DNA from: Halospina denitrificans
GTDB taxonomy: Bacteria; Pseudomonadota; Gammaproteobacteria; Pseudomonadales; Oleiphilaceae
Length of the DNA: 64,000 bases
Assembly (NCBI RefSeq): GCF_004364635.1
Contig: NZ_SOAX01000003.1
Span: forward strand, 249,538 to 313,537
Direction: 5' to 3'
In this document: piece after piece, positions 37,508 through 47,328 of the stretch
Numbering within the stretch: the first letter of the stretch is position 1
Layout: every line of letters begins with the position of its first letter
Program-made: the position numbers and the translations under genes
The notes under the pieces: model-generated
Told to the model about the DNA's origin: nothing
The model's database searches: none
What the model saw: only the letters and a program-made list of their open reading frames with translations

Positions 37508-37924
37508 ATGTCAGAACAGGCCATTCAGGGCCGTTTCGTGCACAGTGAAACCTTTCCCGTTCGTTGGGGCGATCTGGATGCGTACGGTCACGTGAACAAT
37601 ACGGTTTATTTCCGTTTTTTTGAAGAGGCGCGGATCCGCTGGTTCGCCGAACAGGCCCTTACCGCGGACGGTCAGGGAGACGGCCCGGTTATTGTCACCA
37701 CCAGCGCCACCTTCCGCCAGGAACTCACCTACCCGGCAACAATACGGGTCGAGGTCTACACGGGGCGTGCGGGTAACAGCAGCCTGGAAACACGCTACCA
37801 GGTGGTGGACGCCGAGGATGGCACCATCTATGCGACTGGTGAGGCCAAGGTCGTCTGGATCGACCACGACGCCGGACGCCCGACGCCCCTTCCCGATCGG
37901 CTACGGGAGCTGAGCGCCGGTTAG
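37508..37924 (+). CDS. Acyl-CoA thioesterase, 4HBT family
   Basis: The 138-residue hotdog-fold enzyme shows the 4-hydroxybenzoyl-CoA thioesterase motif WGDLDAYGHVNNTVYFRFFE, with the catalytic Asp/Glu region. The start at ATG 37508 is fixed by a perfect AGGAGG 6 nt upstream; a longer open frame upstream overlaps the mlaA promoter and is not coding. It is divergent from mlaA and convergent with the KAS III gene. The acyl substrate is unknown. Confidence 0.9.
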   Translation: MSEQAIQGRFVHSETFPVRWGDLDAYGHVNNTVYFRFFEEARIRWFAEQALTADGQGDGPVIVTTSATFRQELTYPATIRVEVYTGRAGNSSLETRYQVVDAEDGTIYATGEAKVVWIDHDAGRPTPLPDRLRELSAG

Positions 37925-37943
37925 CCGGTCCTTGTGGGTGCGC

Positions 37944-39065
37944 TCAGCGCTTGCGCACCACCACGTTACCGATGGAATAGCCCGCACCAAACGAGCAGAT
38001 AACCCCGTGATCACCGGCCGTCAGATCATCCTGGTACTGGTCGAATGCGATGATTGAGCCGGCCGAACTGGTATTGGCGTATTCGTCCAGGATCACAGGC
38101 GCCTCGTTTTCCCCGGGTTCATGTCCAAGGACGCGCTTGGCGATGAGCTCATTCATGTTGAGGTTCGCCTGATGAAGCCAGAGACGCCGGAGCTGGTCCG
38201 TCTGCAGCCCCAGGGACTCCAGGTGCTCGCCGATCAGTTCGGCGACCAGTGGAGAGACCTCCTTGAACACCTTGCGGCCTTCCTGGACGAACAGCTTGTC
38301 CGGTTGACCGATGCCGGATTCGTCGGCGCGGTTGAGGAACCCGAAGTTATTGCGGATGTTGTTGGAAAACCGGGTCTTGAGACGTGAGCCCAGAACATCA
38401 AAGCCCCGACCTTCCGGCACATCTTCCGCAGCCTGGACCAGAACCGCCGTGCAGGCGTCGCCGAAGATGAAGTGGCTGTCCCGATCCCGGAAGTTCAGGT
38501 GCGCACTGCAGATTTCCGGACTGACCACCAGGATCGCCCGGGCATGGCCGTTGGCAATGGAATCGGCTGCTGCCTGAATGCCAAAGGTGGCGGAACTGCA
38601 CGCCACGTTCATGTCGTAGGCGAAGCCCTCAATGCCAAGCGCATCCTGAAGCTCAACGGCAACCGCCGGATAGGGGCGCTCCAGATTCGAGCACGCGACA
38701 ATCACCGCATCCACGTCCGAAGCCGCAAAACCGGCACGCTCCAATGCTTCCCGGGATGCCTTCATCCCCATTTCGCACTGTATACCGTACTCGCTGTTGG
38801 GGCGCTGGGGGATGGAGGGCCGCATGCGTTCCGGGTCCAGGATGCCGTCCTTGTCCATCACATGGCGGCGCTTGATTCCGGATGCTTTTTCAATAAAGGC
38901 GGATGCAGAAGGCTCAAGGGCAGTAAGCTCCCCTTTCTCAATGGCCTCCGCATTGCGCTCGTTATACCGGTGCACATAGGTGTTGAACGACTCGACCAGT
39001 TCGTCGTTATCGATAACCTGGGGGGGTGAGAACAACCCGGTGGCGCTGATTACTGCTCTGGTCAC
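37944..39065 (-). CDS. Beta-ketoacyl-ACP synthase III (PA3286-like)
   Basis: The 373-residue thiolase-fold enzyme has the KAS III triad: Cys 156 in NVACSSATF, His 298 in LHQANLNM and Asn 331 in YANTSSAG. The sequence closely follows P. aeruginosa PA3286 as recalled (EKASGIK, NFRDRDSHFIFGDA, NNFGFLNR). PA3286 channels octanoyl-CoA from beta-oxidation into fatty acid synthesis. It is therefore a shunt enzyme rather than the housekeeping FabH. Confidence 0.92.
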   Translation of the reverse strand: MTRAVISATGLFSPPQVIDNDELVESFNTYVHRYNERNAEAIEKGELTALEPSASAFIEKASGIKRRHVMDKDGILDPERMRPSIPQRPNSEYGIQCEMGMKASREALERAGFAASDVDAVIVACSNLERPYPAVAVELQDALGIEGFAYDMNVACSSATFGIQAAADSIANGHARAILVVSPEICSAHLNFRDRDSHFIFGDACTAVLVQAAEDVPEGRGFDVLGSRLKTRFSNNIRNNFGFLNRADESGIGQPDKLFVQEGRKVFKEVSPLVAELIGEHLESLGLQTDQLRRLWLHQANLNMNELIAKRVLGHEPGENEAPVILDEYANTSSAGSIIAFDQYQDDLTAGDHGVICSFGAGYSIGNVVVRKR

Positions 39066-39134
39066 GGCAGACTCCGTTTGTTGTTGGTTGCCCCAAATAG
39101 TAACACAGAGATTTCCACTGTCAGTCGTAGGGGA

Positions 39135-42100
39135 TTACCGACGCACCTTTTCCCACTGCCGGTTCAGGCGCTGTGGCGAAACCGAGACGGCTGTCCCCAG
39201 CTGCTGTGCGAAATAGGAGACACGGTATTCCTCCAGCATCCACCGATAGGTAATCAGGGCCTCATCCTCAATGCCCTGGGTCGCCAGTGCCTGACGCCTT
39301 TCCACATAGCGCTGCCAGAATGGCGCAAACTCGGCCAGGAAGGCTCTTTCACGACCCGCCTCGCGGGGCATTTTCTCAAGGCGGATCAGCGCCGCTTCCA
39401 TATAGCGGGGGAAATGGACCAGCCACTCGGGCGGCGTATCCGCCATGAACCCTGGATGGATAAGCTGCCCCATCTGGAACTTCAGGTCCGCCATGCTCTG
39501 GGCAACGTTCAGGGGAACCTGGCCCTTGAGCCCTTTCATAACCTGGTGATAGGGCGTGAGCAGCTCATGCAGCAGCCGACTCTTCTCCTCCAGCGCCTGG
39601 TGGAAATCGCCTTTGCGTTGTTTCAGACACTCCTCCAGCGCCGTTTCGGACCGCGGCAGGTCGCCGTTCCCGAAAAAATGCGCCTGGGCAGTAGCGATCA
39701 GGAGATCGTCCAGGAGCTCACTTTTCCGGCCGACGGGTGCAAATAAAAGTGCCGCCTCGTGGAAACCAGGCAGTTTCCGATCCAGGTCACGCAGCGAATT
39801 GCCGAGGCGATTGATGACCAGCCGTGCCAGGCCACGACGGTTGATATGCCAGGCCCTGACCGGATCCAGGACACGACTCTCGCGAACTTCCCGGCCCTCG
39901 TCCTCGAGCACCGGATAGACCCGGACCCGCATGCCACCCTGTTCGGTTTCAACGCTTTCCGGCAGTTCACCACCCGGCCAGTACCCGGCGCCCCTGTCGC
40001 TCGCCTCACCCGTCTCTTCCTGCCCGGCATCACTGCTCCGCGAGTCCATGCTGGTTTCCAGCGCCCTGTGGGCATCTTCCTCGTGGCGGGCAATCAGGGC
40101 CTGTACGTCACGGCCCTGATCAAGCACATTCCCCTGCTCATCAAGAACCTGGACATTCATCCGCAGGTGCGGCGGCAGCGCCTCAATATCCCAGGCATCC
40201 AAGGGGATCTTCACACCAGTCATGCGCGTCAGCTCGGCGCCAAGGCGCTCCGTGAGCGGCTCATTACAGGGCGTGAGGTTGGCCAGGGCCGCATCCGCAA
40301 AATCCGGCACCGGAACAAAATTACGCCGCAGGGACTTCGGCAGGCTCTTGATCAGGGCAATGGCCTTGTCGCGAAGCAGCCCCGGCACCAGCCAGCCAAG
40401 CCGTTCAACGGGCAGCTGTTTGAGCGCCATCAGCGGCACCCGGATACTGACGCCATCCTCCGCGCTCCCGGGCTCGAAATGATACCGGAGCTCGAAGCGC
40501 AGCCCGTGCCACTCCAGTTCATCCGGATACAGGGTTACCCCCGCCTCCTCAGGCGAGCGCTGCAGCACATCCGACTCGCTCAGATAGAAATCCTTGAGCT
40601 CCGTTTCCGACAGCTCCTTCCACCAGCTTTCAAAGTGGCGGCCGCTGACAATGGTCTCGGGAAGGCGTTCAGTGTAAAAGCGAACCAGTGTTTCCTCATC
40701 CACCAGGAGGTCCCGGCGCCGGACCTTGTCTTCCAGGGACTCCACGGTCTCCACCAGTTCCCGGTTCGCGACCACGAACGGCGCCTGAGTCTCGTACTCC
40801 CCCTCCACCAATGCGCGCCGGATGAAAAGCTCTCTGGATAATGCCGGATCAATTCGCGCATAACCCACGCGGCGCCCGGAAACCACGGTAAGGCCGTAAA
40901 GGGTGACGGATTCAAACGCGATCACCTGGGCACGCGTCTTCTCCCAGTGGGGCTCCTGATAGTGGCGCTTGACCACGTGTGAGGCCAGTGGCTCGATCCA
41001 TTCCGGTTCAATGCGCGCCACCATGCGGGCGAAAACCTGACTGGTTTCCACAATCTCCGCTGCAACGATCCACTTGGGCGGTTTCTTCGCCAGTGCGGAT
41101 CCCGGAAAGACCTTGAGGCGCCGATTGCGCGTCCCCAGGAACTGGTTCTTCTCTTCCTTGACGGCCACGTTGCCCAGAAGCCCGGCCAGCAGCGCCCGGT
41201 GAACCGCGCCAAAGTCGGACGGCTGCTGGTTAAGACGCATTCCCTGCTCGCGCGCCAGCAGCAAAATCTGGCGATGGATATCCCGCCACTCGCGCATGCG
41301 CAGAAAGTTGAGGAAGCGTTTCCGGCACCATTTCTGGAGCTGGTTCGTGGATAGCTCCTGGCGCTGGTCCTCCCATGCCGACCAAAGATTCAGAAGGCCA
41401 TTGAAGTCCGAGCTGGGGTCGGAAAACTCGGCGTGCGCCTGATCCGCGGCCTGCTGCCTGTCCCCCGGGCGCTCACGGGGGTCCTGGATGCTGAGCCCGG
41501 CCGCGATAATGGCCACTTCCGCCAGGCTTCCGGTCTCTTCTCCGGCCATCAGCATACGTGCCAGGCGCGGGTCCACGGGCAGTTTCGCCATCCGGTGCCC
41601 GGCTTTGGTCAGCTTTCGCTTGCGATCCACGGCACCCAGCTCTTCCAGCAGCTTGTAGCCGTCGTTAACCAGCCGACTGTCGGGCGGATCGATAAAGGGG
41701 AAGCGTTTAACCTCACCCAGCCCCATGTTGACCATCTGCAGGATCACCGAGGCGAGGTTGGTGCGACGGATCTCCGGGTCCGTATGCTCCGGGCGGTTGA
41801 GGAAGTCAGTCTCATCATAGAGCCGAAAGCAGATCCCCGGCGCAACCCGCCCACAACGCCCCTTACGCTGCTCGGCACTCGCCTGGGACACGGGCTCAAT
41901 GGGGAGGCGCTGCATCTTGGAACGGACGCTGTAGCGACTCAGCCGAGCCAGGCCGGTGTCGATCACATAATGAATACCCGGAACCGTCAGCGAGGTCTCC
42001 GCCACATTGGTAGCCAGCACAATCCGCCGCCCGCCATGGGCCTGGAAAACGCGGTTCTGCTCCTGGTTGCTCAGACGGGCGTAGAGAGGCAGCACTTCGG

Positions 42101-43049
42101 TATGCCGCAGGTCCGCGTGTCGCAATTCCTTGCTCACCTGCCGGATGTCCCGCTCCCCGGGAAGGAACACCAGGATATCCCCTGGCCCCTTGCCCTGGTC
42201 CCGCTCGTAGTCCTCGATCTCATGGACAATGGACTCGATGGCCCCGGGCCACCCCGCCTCGGCCTCCTCCTGATCCGCCAATGGCCGATAGCGCACCTCC
42301 ACAGGCCAGGTCCGCCCCGACACTTCAAGCACCGGCGCATTCCCGAAGAAAGCACTGAAACGTTCAAGCTCAATGGTCGCGGAGGTAATAATCACCCGCA
42401 GATCCGGCCGTTTGGGCAGAATCCGCTTCAAAGCCCCCAGCAGGAAATCAATATTGAGACTCCGCTCATGGGCCTCGTCCACGATGATGGTGTCGTACCG
42501 ATCCAGGAACCGGTCCCGGGTCAGCTCATTGAGCAGTATCCCGTCCGTCATCACCTTCACCAGCGAACTCTCACTGGACTGATCACTGAACCGCACCTGG
42601 TACCCGACCCGGTCGCCAACCCGCGTCTCCAGCTCCTCCGCCAACCGTTGCGCCACAGTACGAGCCGCAATCCGCCGAGGCTGCGTATGCCCAATCAACC
42701 CTCGCCGCCCACGCCCCGCTTCGAGCGCAATCTTCGGCAACTGAGTCGTCTTCCCCGACCCCGTCTCCCCCGCAACAATCACAACCTGATTGGTCTCAAG
42801 CAGCCCCCGAACATCCGCCACCCGCTCCGCCACCGGCAGCGATTCCGGATAACTGATCGCCGGCACCAACCCATCACGCCGCTCAACCGCCGCCTTACCG
42901 TCAGCCAGAAGCGAATCAATCTTCTCCCGATCCTTCGCCTCAGGGTTACCCCGGCCAAGCAACCGAAGAATACGCGCGGCTTCCCACTGGCGGCAATCGC
43001 CAAGGGATTGTTTAACTTGTGCTCGCCAATCAGGTTCTTTCTTACTCAA
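39135..43049 (-). CDS. hrpA: ATP-dependent RNA helicase HrpA
   Basis: The 1304-residue DEAH-box helicase is full length. It shows GETGSGKTTQLPK (about 94-105), DEAHERSLN, SATIELERF, QRKGRCGR and the long C-terminal DUF3418 region ending near RLNRQWEKVRR. In E. coli HrpA rescues stalled ribosomes and processes some mRNAs. It is a single gene with its own promoter region, next to a palindromic repeat at 43087. Confidence 0.96.
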   Translation of the reverse strand: MSKKEPDWRAQVKQSLGDCRQWEAARILRLLGRGNPEAKDREKIDSLLADGKAAVERRDGLVPAISYPESLPVAERVADVRGLLETNQVVIVAGETGSGKTTQLPKIALEAGRGRRGLIGHTQPRRIAARTVAQRLAEELETRVGDRVGYQVRFSDQSSESSLVKVMTDGILLNELTRDRFLDRYDTIIVDEAHERSLNIDFLLGALKRILPKRPDLRVIITSATIELERFSAFFGNAPVLEVSGRTWPVEVRYRPLADQEEAEAGWPGAIESIVHEIEDYERDQGKGPGDILVFLPGERDIRQVSKELRHADLRHTEVLPLYARLSNQEQNRVFQAHGGRRIVLATNVAETSLTVPGIHYVIDTGLARLSRYSVRSKMQRLPIEPVSQASAEQRKGRCGRVAPGICFRLYDETDFLNRPEHTDPEIRRTNLASVILQMVNMGLGEVKRFPFIDPPDSRLVNDGYKLLEELGAVDRKRKLTKAGHRMAKLPVDPRLARMLMAGEETGSLAEVAIIAAGLSIQDPRERPGDRQQAADQAHAEFSDPSSDFNGLLNLWSAWEDQRQELSTNQLQKWCRKRFLNFLRMREWRDIHRQILLLAREQGMRLNQQPSDFGAVHRALLAGLLGNVAVKEEKNQFLGTRNRRLKVFPGSALAKKPPKWIVAAEIVETSQVFARMVARIEPEWIEPLASHVVKRHYQEPHWEKTRAQVIAFESVTLYGLTVVSGRRVGYARIDPALSRELFIRRALVEGEYETQAPFVVANRELVETVESLEDKVRRRDLLVDEETLVRFYTERLPETIVSGRHFESWWKELSETELKDFYLSESDVLQRSPEEAGVTLYPDELEWHGLRFELRYHFEPGSAEDGVSIRVPLMALKQLPVERLGWLVPGLLRDKAIALIKSLPKSLRRNFVPVPDFADAALANLTPCNEPLTERLGAELTRMTGVKIPLDAWDIEALPPHLRMNVQVLDEQGNVLDQGRDVQALIARHEEDAHRALETSMDSRSSDAGQEETGEASDRGAGYWPGGELPESVETEQGGMRVRVYPVLEDEGREVRESRVLDPVRAWHINRRGLARLVINRLGNSLRDLDRKLPGFHEAALLFAPVGRKSELLDDLLIATAQAHFFGNGDLPRSETALEECLKQRKGDFHQALEEKSRLLHELLTPYHQVMKGLKGQVPLNVAQSMADLKFQMGQLIHPGFMADTPPEWLVHFPRYMEAALIRLEKMPREAGRERAFLAEFAPFWQRYVERRQALATQGIEDEALITYRWMLEEYRVSYFAQQLGTAVSVSPQRLNRQWEKVRR

Positions 43050-43086
43050 CGTAATACCAGCTCTCGGTCAAACGGAAATCATCGAC

Positions 43087-43202
43087 GGCAGGATTGCCGG
43101 GGAGGGCTTCCCGGGAAGCTCCGGAGCCATGGATGGCGGAGGCGCAGCGTACATGGACGTATTTATAGCGGTTCCCGGGAAGCCCTCCCCGGCAATCCTG
43201 CC
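43087..43202. repeat. Large palindromic extragenic repeat (30-bp perfect arms)
   Basis: The 30-bp arms 43087-43116 and 43173-43202 are exact reverse complements, enclosing a 56-bp centre with nested dyads (GCTCCGGAGC and CCATGGATGG-like) and a TACATGGACGTATTTATAGCGG segment. It lies between the hrpA start and the fadD terminator. The related element at 858-930 suggests a dispersed family. No ORF or T-tract is present, so it is not a simple terminator. Confidence 0.8.
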
Positions 43203-43247
43203 CCAGCACCAGATTCTGACATGGTGAATGCCAGAGGACGGCCCATC

Positions 43248-43273
43248 AAAAAACCCCGCCACAAGGACGGGGT
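43248..43273 (-). terminator. Rho-independent terminator of fadD
   Basis: On the minus strand ACCCCG, a 9-nt loop, CGGGGT and then a run of Ts follow the fadD stop by about 27 nt. Confidence 0.8.
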
Positions 43274-43299
43274 CTTCGGAAACAGCCAAGGCCTCAACC

Positions 43300-44964
43300 T
43301 TAACTGTCACGCAGCTCCTTCCGCAGAATCTTGCCAACATTACTCTTCGGCAGTTCATCCCGGAATTCCACCGTCTTGGGAACCTTGTAAGCCGTCAGAT
43401 TCTCGCGACAGAAGGACCGAACCTCTTCGCTAGTCAGGTCCGCCTCTTTCGCCACAACAAAGATCTTAACGGCCTCGCCACTCTTGTCATCCTGAATACC
43501 CACGGCCGCACACTCCATGACCTTCGGATGCCCCATCACAACGTCCTCAATCTCATTCGGATAGACGTTGAAGCCAGAGACCAGAATCATATCCTTCTTG
43601 CGATCCACGATGCGGATAAAGCCATCATCCTGGATCAGGGCCACGTCACCAGTCTTGAACCAGCCATCCTCATCAATGGACTTGGACGTCTCCTCCGGAC
43701 GCTGCCAGTAGCCCTTCATGACCTGTGGCCCCTTGACGCACAGCTCACCCGGCTCACCGATCGGCTGCTCATTGCCCTCGTCATCAACGACCTTCACCAG
43801 GGTGCCGGGAATAGGGATACCAATGGTCCCGATCTGGGGATTATCCAGCGGGTTCAGCGTGACAACCGGTGAGGTTTCGGTAAGGCCATAGCCTTCCGTG
43901 ATCTCGCAGCCAGTCACCTGGCGCCACTGATCCGCAGTGGGCTTCGTCAGTGCCATTCCGCCAGCTGCTGTAACCTTGAGGGAACTGAAGTCCAGCTTGC
44001 GGAAGTCCTCATTGTTGCAGAGCGCGACAAAGAGCGTATTGAGACCCAGAACCGCCGTGAACTTCCACTTCTGAAGCTCCTTCACGAATCCGGGAATATC
44101 CCGCGGATTGGGAATCAGAACACTGTGGTTGCCGGTTTCCAGCATAATGCCGCAGTTCATGGTGAAGGAGTAGATGTGATACAGCGGCAGTGGCGCGATT
44201 ACCGTCTCCTTGCCTTCCTCCATCTTGGTCAGCAGCATCGGCTTCACCTGCAACAGGTCCGAGACCAGGTTCGCATGGGTCAGCATGGCACCCTTGGCCA
44301 CGCCGGTAGTACCACCGGTGTACTGGAGCACCGCGATATCGTCACGCTGGATGCTCACCGGCCGATAGGTGCTGCTCGCGCCCTGTTTCAACACCTTCGG
44401 GAAAGAATGCGCCTTCGGCAGGTTGTAGGAAGGCACCATCTTCTTCACGTGCTTGACCACGGAATTCATCAGCTTGCGCTTGAGCGGCTTATGCAGGTCG
44501 GCAATCTCGGTCACGATCACGTGTTCGAGGCCGGTATTGGGCAGCACTTTCTCCACGTTACTGGCCATGTTGGCCAGCACGACCAGCGCCCGCGCACCGG
44601 AATCATTGAACTGGTGCTCCATCTCGCGCGTGGTGTAGAGCGGGTTGGTGTTAACCACAACCAGCCCGGCACGCATGGCACCGTAGATGGCGATCGGGTA
44701 CTGCGGCAGGTTCGGCATCTGGATGGCAATGCGGTCGCCCTGCTGCAGATCGGTCTCGTTCTGGAGCCAGGCCGCAAAGGCACGGCTGTAATGATCGAGG
44801 TCACGATAGGTCAGCGTCACACCAACGCCGCTGAACGCAGGCCTGTCGGCGAAACGGGCCACTGACTTCTCAAACATGTCCAGCATGGTGCTGTACTGCT
44901 TGGTATCAACCTCCCGCGAGAGTCCCGCCGGGTATTTTTCCTGGAAAAACGTTTCCATATCCAT
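43300..44964 (-). CDS. fadD: Long-chain fatty acid-CoA ligase
   Basis: FadD activates fatty acids with ATP and CoA. The product has 554 residues from ATG 44964 with AGGAGA 6 nt upstream. The AMP-binding P-loop is YTGGTTGVAKGA; further motifs are EGYGLTETSPVV, GWFKTGDVA and DRKKDMILVSGFNVYPNEIE, with the adenylation lysine near the end (PKSNVGKILRKELR). N-terminal length and motifs fit the FadD1/FadD2 group of pseudomonads. Confidence 0.95.
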   Translation of the reverse strand: MDMETFFQEKYPAGLSREVDTKQYSTMLDMFEKSVARFADRPAFSGVGVTLTYRDLDHYSRAFAAWLQNETDLQQGDRIAIQMPNLPQYPIAIYGAMRAGLVVVNTNPLYTTREMEHQFNDSGARALVVLANMASNVEKVLPNTGLEHVIVTEIADLHKPLKRKLMNSVVKHVKKMVPSYNLPKAHSFPKVLKQGASSTYRPVSIQRDDIAVLQYTGGTTGVAKGAMLTHANLVSDLLQVKPMLLTKMEEGKETVIAPLPLYHIYSFTMNCGIMLETGNHSVLIPNPRDIPGFVKELQKWKFTAVLGLNTLFVALCNNEDFRKLDFSSLKVTAAGGMALTKPTADQWRQVTGCEITEGYGLTETSPVVTLNPLDNPQIGTIGIPIPGTLVKVVDDEGNEQPIGEPGELCVKGPQVMKGYWQRPEETSKSIDEDGWFKTGDVALIQDDGFIRIVDRKKDMILVSGFNVYPNEIEDVVMGHPKVMECAAVGIQDDKSGEAVKIFVVAKEADLTSEEVRSFCRENLTAYKVPKTVEFRDELPKSNVGKILRKELRDS

Positions 44965-45063
44965 CAACTATCTCCTCAGGCTTGCCTGTCATTCGGCGTT
45001 CGTATTGTTCTGGTTCGCGATCTTAAAGTGTTTTCATCCTTGAGTCATCAGCGGCGATCGGCT

Positions 45064-46242
45064 TTAGCGACTCATGTAACGCATTGCCGATTCCAGGCCC
45101 TCAAGACTCATCGGGTACATGTGATAACCCACGAGCTTCTGGATCATCCCCAGTGAACCACCCTGCCCCCAGTATTCTTCCGGGAGGGGGTTCAGCCACA
45201 CGACCTTGCTGAAGTGCTCGGTTATGCGCTGGAACCAGGTGGAACCGGCTTCCTGGTTCCAGTGCTCGATGGAGCCGCCCGGGTGGCTGACTTCATAGGG
45301 AGCCATGCTGGCATCGCCCACAAAGATCACCTTGTAGTCGGACGGGTAGGTATTAATCACGTCCCAGGTGGGAGTAATCTCCTGCATCCGGCGCTTGTTG
45401 TCCTTCCATACGCCTTCGTAGATGAAGTTATGGAAGTAGAAATATTCCAGGTGCTTGAACTCTTCCCGACACGCCGAGAAAAGCTCCTCGCAGACGTGAA
45501 CGTGCGGATCCATGGAACCGCCGACATCAAAGAACAACAGGACCTTCACGGCGTTATGGCGTTCCGGCACCATCTTCAGATCCAGATAGCCGCCGTTGCG
45601 CGCCGTGCTGCGGATGGTGTCATCCATGTCCAGGTGCTCGGGAGCGCCCTCGCGCGCAAACTTGCGCAGTCGCTTGAGGGCAACCTTGATGTTGCGGGAG
45701 CCGATGGTAACGCTGTCATCCAGGTCGCGATACTCGCGTTTCTCCCAGACTTTGACCGCGCGGTTGTGACGGCTTTTTTCCTGGCCGATCCGGTAACCCT
45801 CCGGGTTGTAGCCATTGGCCCCGAAGGGTGATGTGCCACCGGTACCGATCCACTTATTGCCCCCTTCATGGCGGTCCGTCTGCTCGTCCATGCGCTTCTT
45901 GAAGGTCTCGATCAACTCCTCGAGCCCGCCAAGGGAATCGATCTTTGCCTTTTCCTCTTCGGAGAGATGCTTCTCGAACTCCGAGCGCAGCCAGTCATCG
46001 GGGATCATCTGCTCCAGCAGTTCATCCAGGTTCTCGATCCCCTGGAAATAGGTGTCAAAGGCCCGGTCAAACTTGTCGTAGTGACGCTCATCCTTAACCA
46101 GGCAGAGCCGGCTCAGGTAGTAGAAGTCCTCCATGTCGGCGAACGCCAAGCGCTTCTGGAGTGCTTCAGTCAGGTCCAGGAATTCGCGCAGGCTTGCCGG
46201 CACCCCGACACGACGCACTTCCAGGAAAAAGTCGATGAGCAT
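45064..46242 (-). CDS. VWA (CoxE-like) domain protein
   Basis: The 392-residue cytoplasmic protein has a helical N-terminal half and a C-terminal von Willebrand factor A domain with a MIDAS-type metal motif DVGGSM (Asp about 239) and VIFVGDASM. It pairs with the MoxR gene 42 nt upstream on the same strand. MoxR/VWA pairs act as AAA+ chaperones that insert metals or mature enzymes. No client gene is adjacent, so the target is unknown. Confidence 0.88.
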   Translation of the reverse strand: MLIDFFLEVRRVGVPASLREFLDLTEALQKRLAFADMEDFYYLSRLCLVKDERHYDKFDRAFDTYFQGIENLDELLEQMIPDDWLRSEFEKHLSEEEKAKIDSLGGLEELIETFKKRMDEQTDRHEGGNKWIGTGGTSPFGANGYNPEGYRIGQEKSRHNRAVKVWEKREYRDLDDSVTIGSRNIKVALKRLRKFAREGAPEHLDMDDTIRSTARNGGYLDLKMVPERHNAVKVLLFFDVGGSMDPHVHVCEELFSACREEFKHLEYFYFHNFIYEGVWKDNKRRMQEITPTWDVINTYPSDYKVIFVGDASMAPYEVSHPGGSIEHWNQEAGSTWFQRITEHFSKVVWLNPLPEEYWGQGGSLGMIQKLVGYHMYPMSLEGLESAMRYMSR

Positions 46243-46284
46243 AGTGCCCCCGCTATGAGTCGATGTGCCTACCGTAACAGCCTA

Positions 46285-47127
46285 TCAGCGACGACGGCGT
46301 GCCATGAATGCCAGTTTCTGGAGCAGGTGCACATCCTGCTCATTCTTGACCAGGGCACCGTAGAGTGGCGGCAGCGCGTTGGAGGTATCCTTGTCCTGGA
46401 TCACCTTCTGGGCGAGATCATCCGCCATGAGAAGCTTGAGCCAGTCAATGAGCTCGGAGGTAGAGGGCCTTTTCTTGAGGCCGGGAACGCGACGCACGTC
46501 GAAGAAGATCTCCAGCGCATCCTGAACAAGCTGCTGCTGGATGCCGGGGAAGTGCACGTCCACGATCTGCTGCATGGTCGCGTGATCGGGGAAGTCGATG
46601 TAGTGGAAGAAACAGCGGCGCAGGAAGGCATCCGGCAGTTCCTTCTCGTTATTACTGGTAATCACCACAATCGGCCGCTGCTTCGCCACAACCTGCTGCT
46701 GGGTCTCATAGACAAAGAACTCCATGCGATCGAGTTCGAGCAGCAGGTCGTTCGGGAACTCGATATCGGCCTTGTCGATCTCGTCGATGAGAAGTACGGC
46801 CCGCTCCTCGGCTTCAAAGGCCTCCCAGAGCTTACCCTTGACGATGTAATTGGAGATGTCGTGAACCCTGTCATCCCCAAGCTGCGAATCACGCAGCCGG
46901 GAAACGGCATCGTACTCGTACAGTCCCTGTTGCGCCTTGGTGGTTGACTTGATATGCCACTGGATCAGCCGGGCACCGATGCCCCGCGCCATCTCCTCGG
47001 CCAGCATGGTCTTGCCGGTACCGGGCTCGCCCTTGATCAGCAGCGGCCGCTGCAGGGTGATGGCCGCGTTGACCGCCATCTGCAGTTCATCGGTGGCGAC
47101 GTAATTCTCGGTACCTTCAAATTTCAT
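46285..47127 (-). CDS. MoxR-family AAA+ ATPase
   Basis: The 280-residue ATPase shows Walker A IKGEPGTGKTMLAEE (about 31-45), Walker B VLLIDEIDKAD, sensor 1 ITSNNEKELPDAF and the arginine finger region FLRRCFFHYIDFP. The start is ATG 47127. It forms a two-gene unit with the VWA protein. The DUF58-TgpA pair at 9.5-12.5 kb lacks its usual MoxR partner, but whether this ATPase serves it is unknown. Confidence 0.92.
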   Translation of the reverse strand: MKFEGTENYVATDELQMAVNAAITLQRPLLIKGEPGTGKTMLAEEMARGIGARLIQWHIKSTTKAQQGLYEYDAVSRLRDSQLGDDRVHDISNYIVKGKLWEAFEAEERAVLLIDEIDKADIEFPNDLLLELDRMEFFVYETQQQVVAKQRPIVVITSNNEKELPDAFLRRCFFHYIDFPDHATMQQIVDVHFPGIQQQLVQDALEIFFDVRRVPGLKKRPSTSELIDWLKLLMADDLAQKVIQDKDTSNALPPLYGALVKNEQDVHLLQKLAFMARRRR

Positions 47128-47236
47128 GGCTGCGTTAACCTCGGATTTGCGGATTGCTTCGCGGCCAGCATTGCAGTTTCGGCACGACTCTATACTGGAC
47201 CGGCCACATTAAAGGGGCGAAGTATATAGGTAGGAC

Positions 47237-47269
47237 CAGAGGGCCAACAAGTGATCGGTTGGCCCTCTG
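47237..47269. other. Perfect 12-bp hairpin without T-tract
   Basis: CAGAGGGCCAAC (47237-47248) and GTTGGCCCTCTG (47258-47269) form a perfect stem with a 9-nt loop between the moxR start and the end of the small membrane protein gene. There is no T-run on either strand. It could be an mRNA-stabilising hairpin or an operator. Confidence 0.6.
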
Positions 47270-47328
47270 TGCACGCGGGCACGACGGCAGGGACAATCCG
47301 CTGGCGCTTATTGTCCTCCCCGGGATTG

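Noticed and set aside
41433-43433. Open frame of 666 codons on the plus strand
   Set aside because: It lies antisense to hrpA, whose helicase motifs are unambiguous. Its translation is rich in Pro, Arg, His and Gln, as expected of a GC-rich shadow frame.
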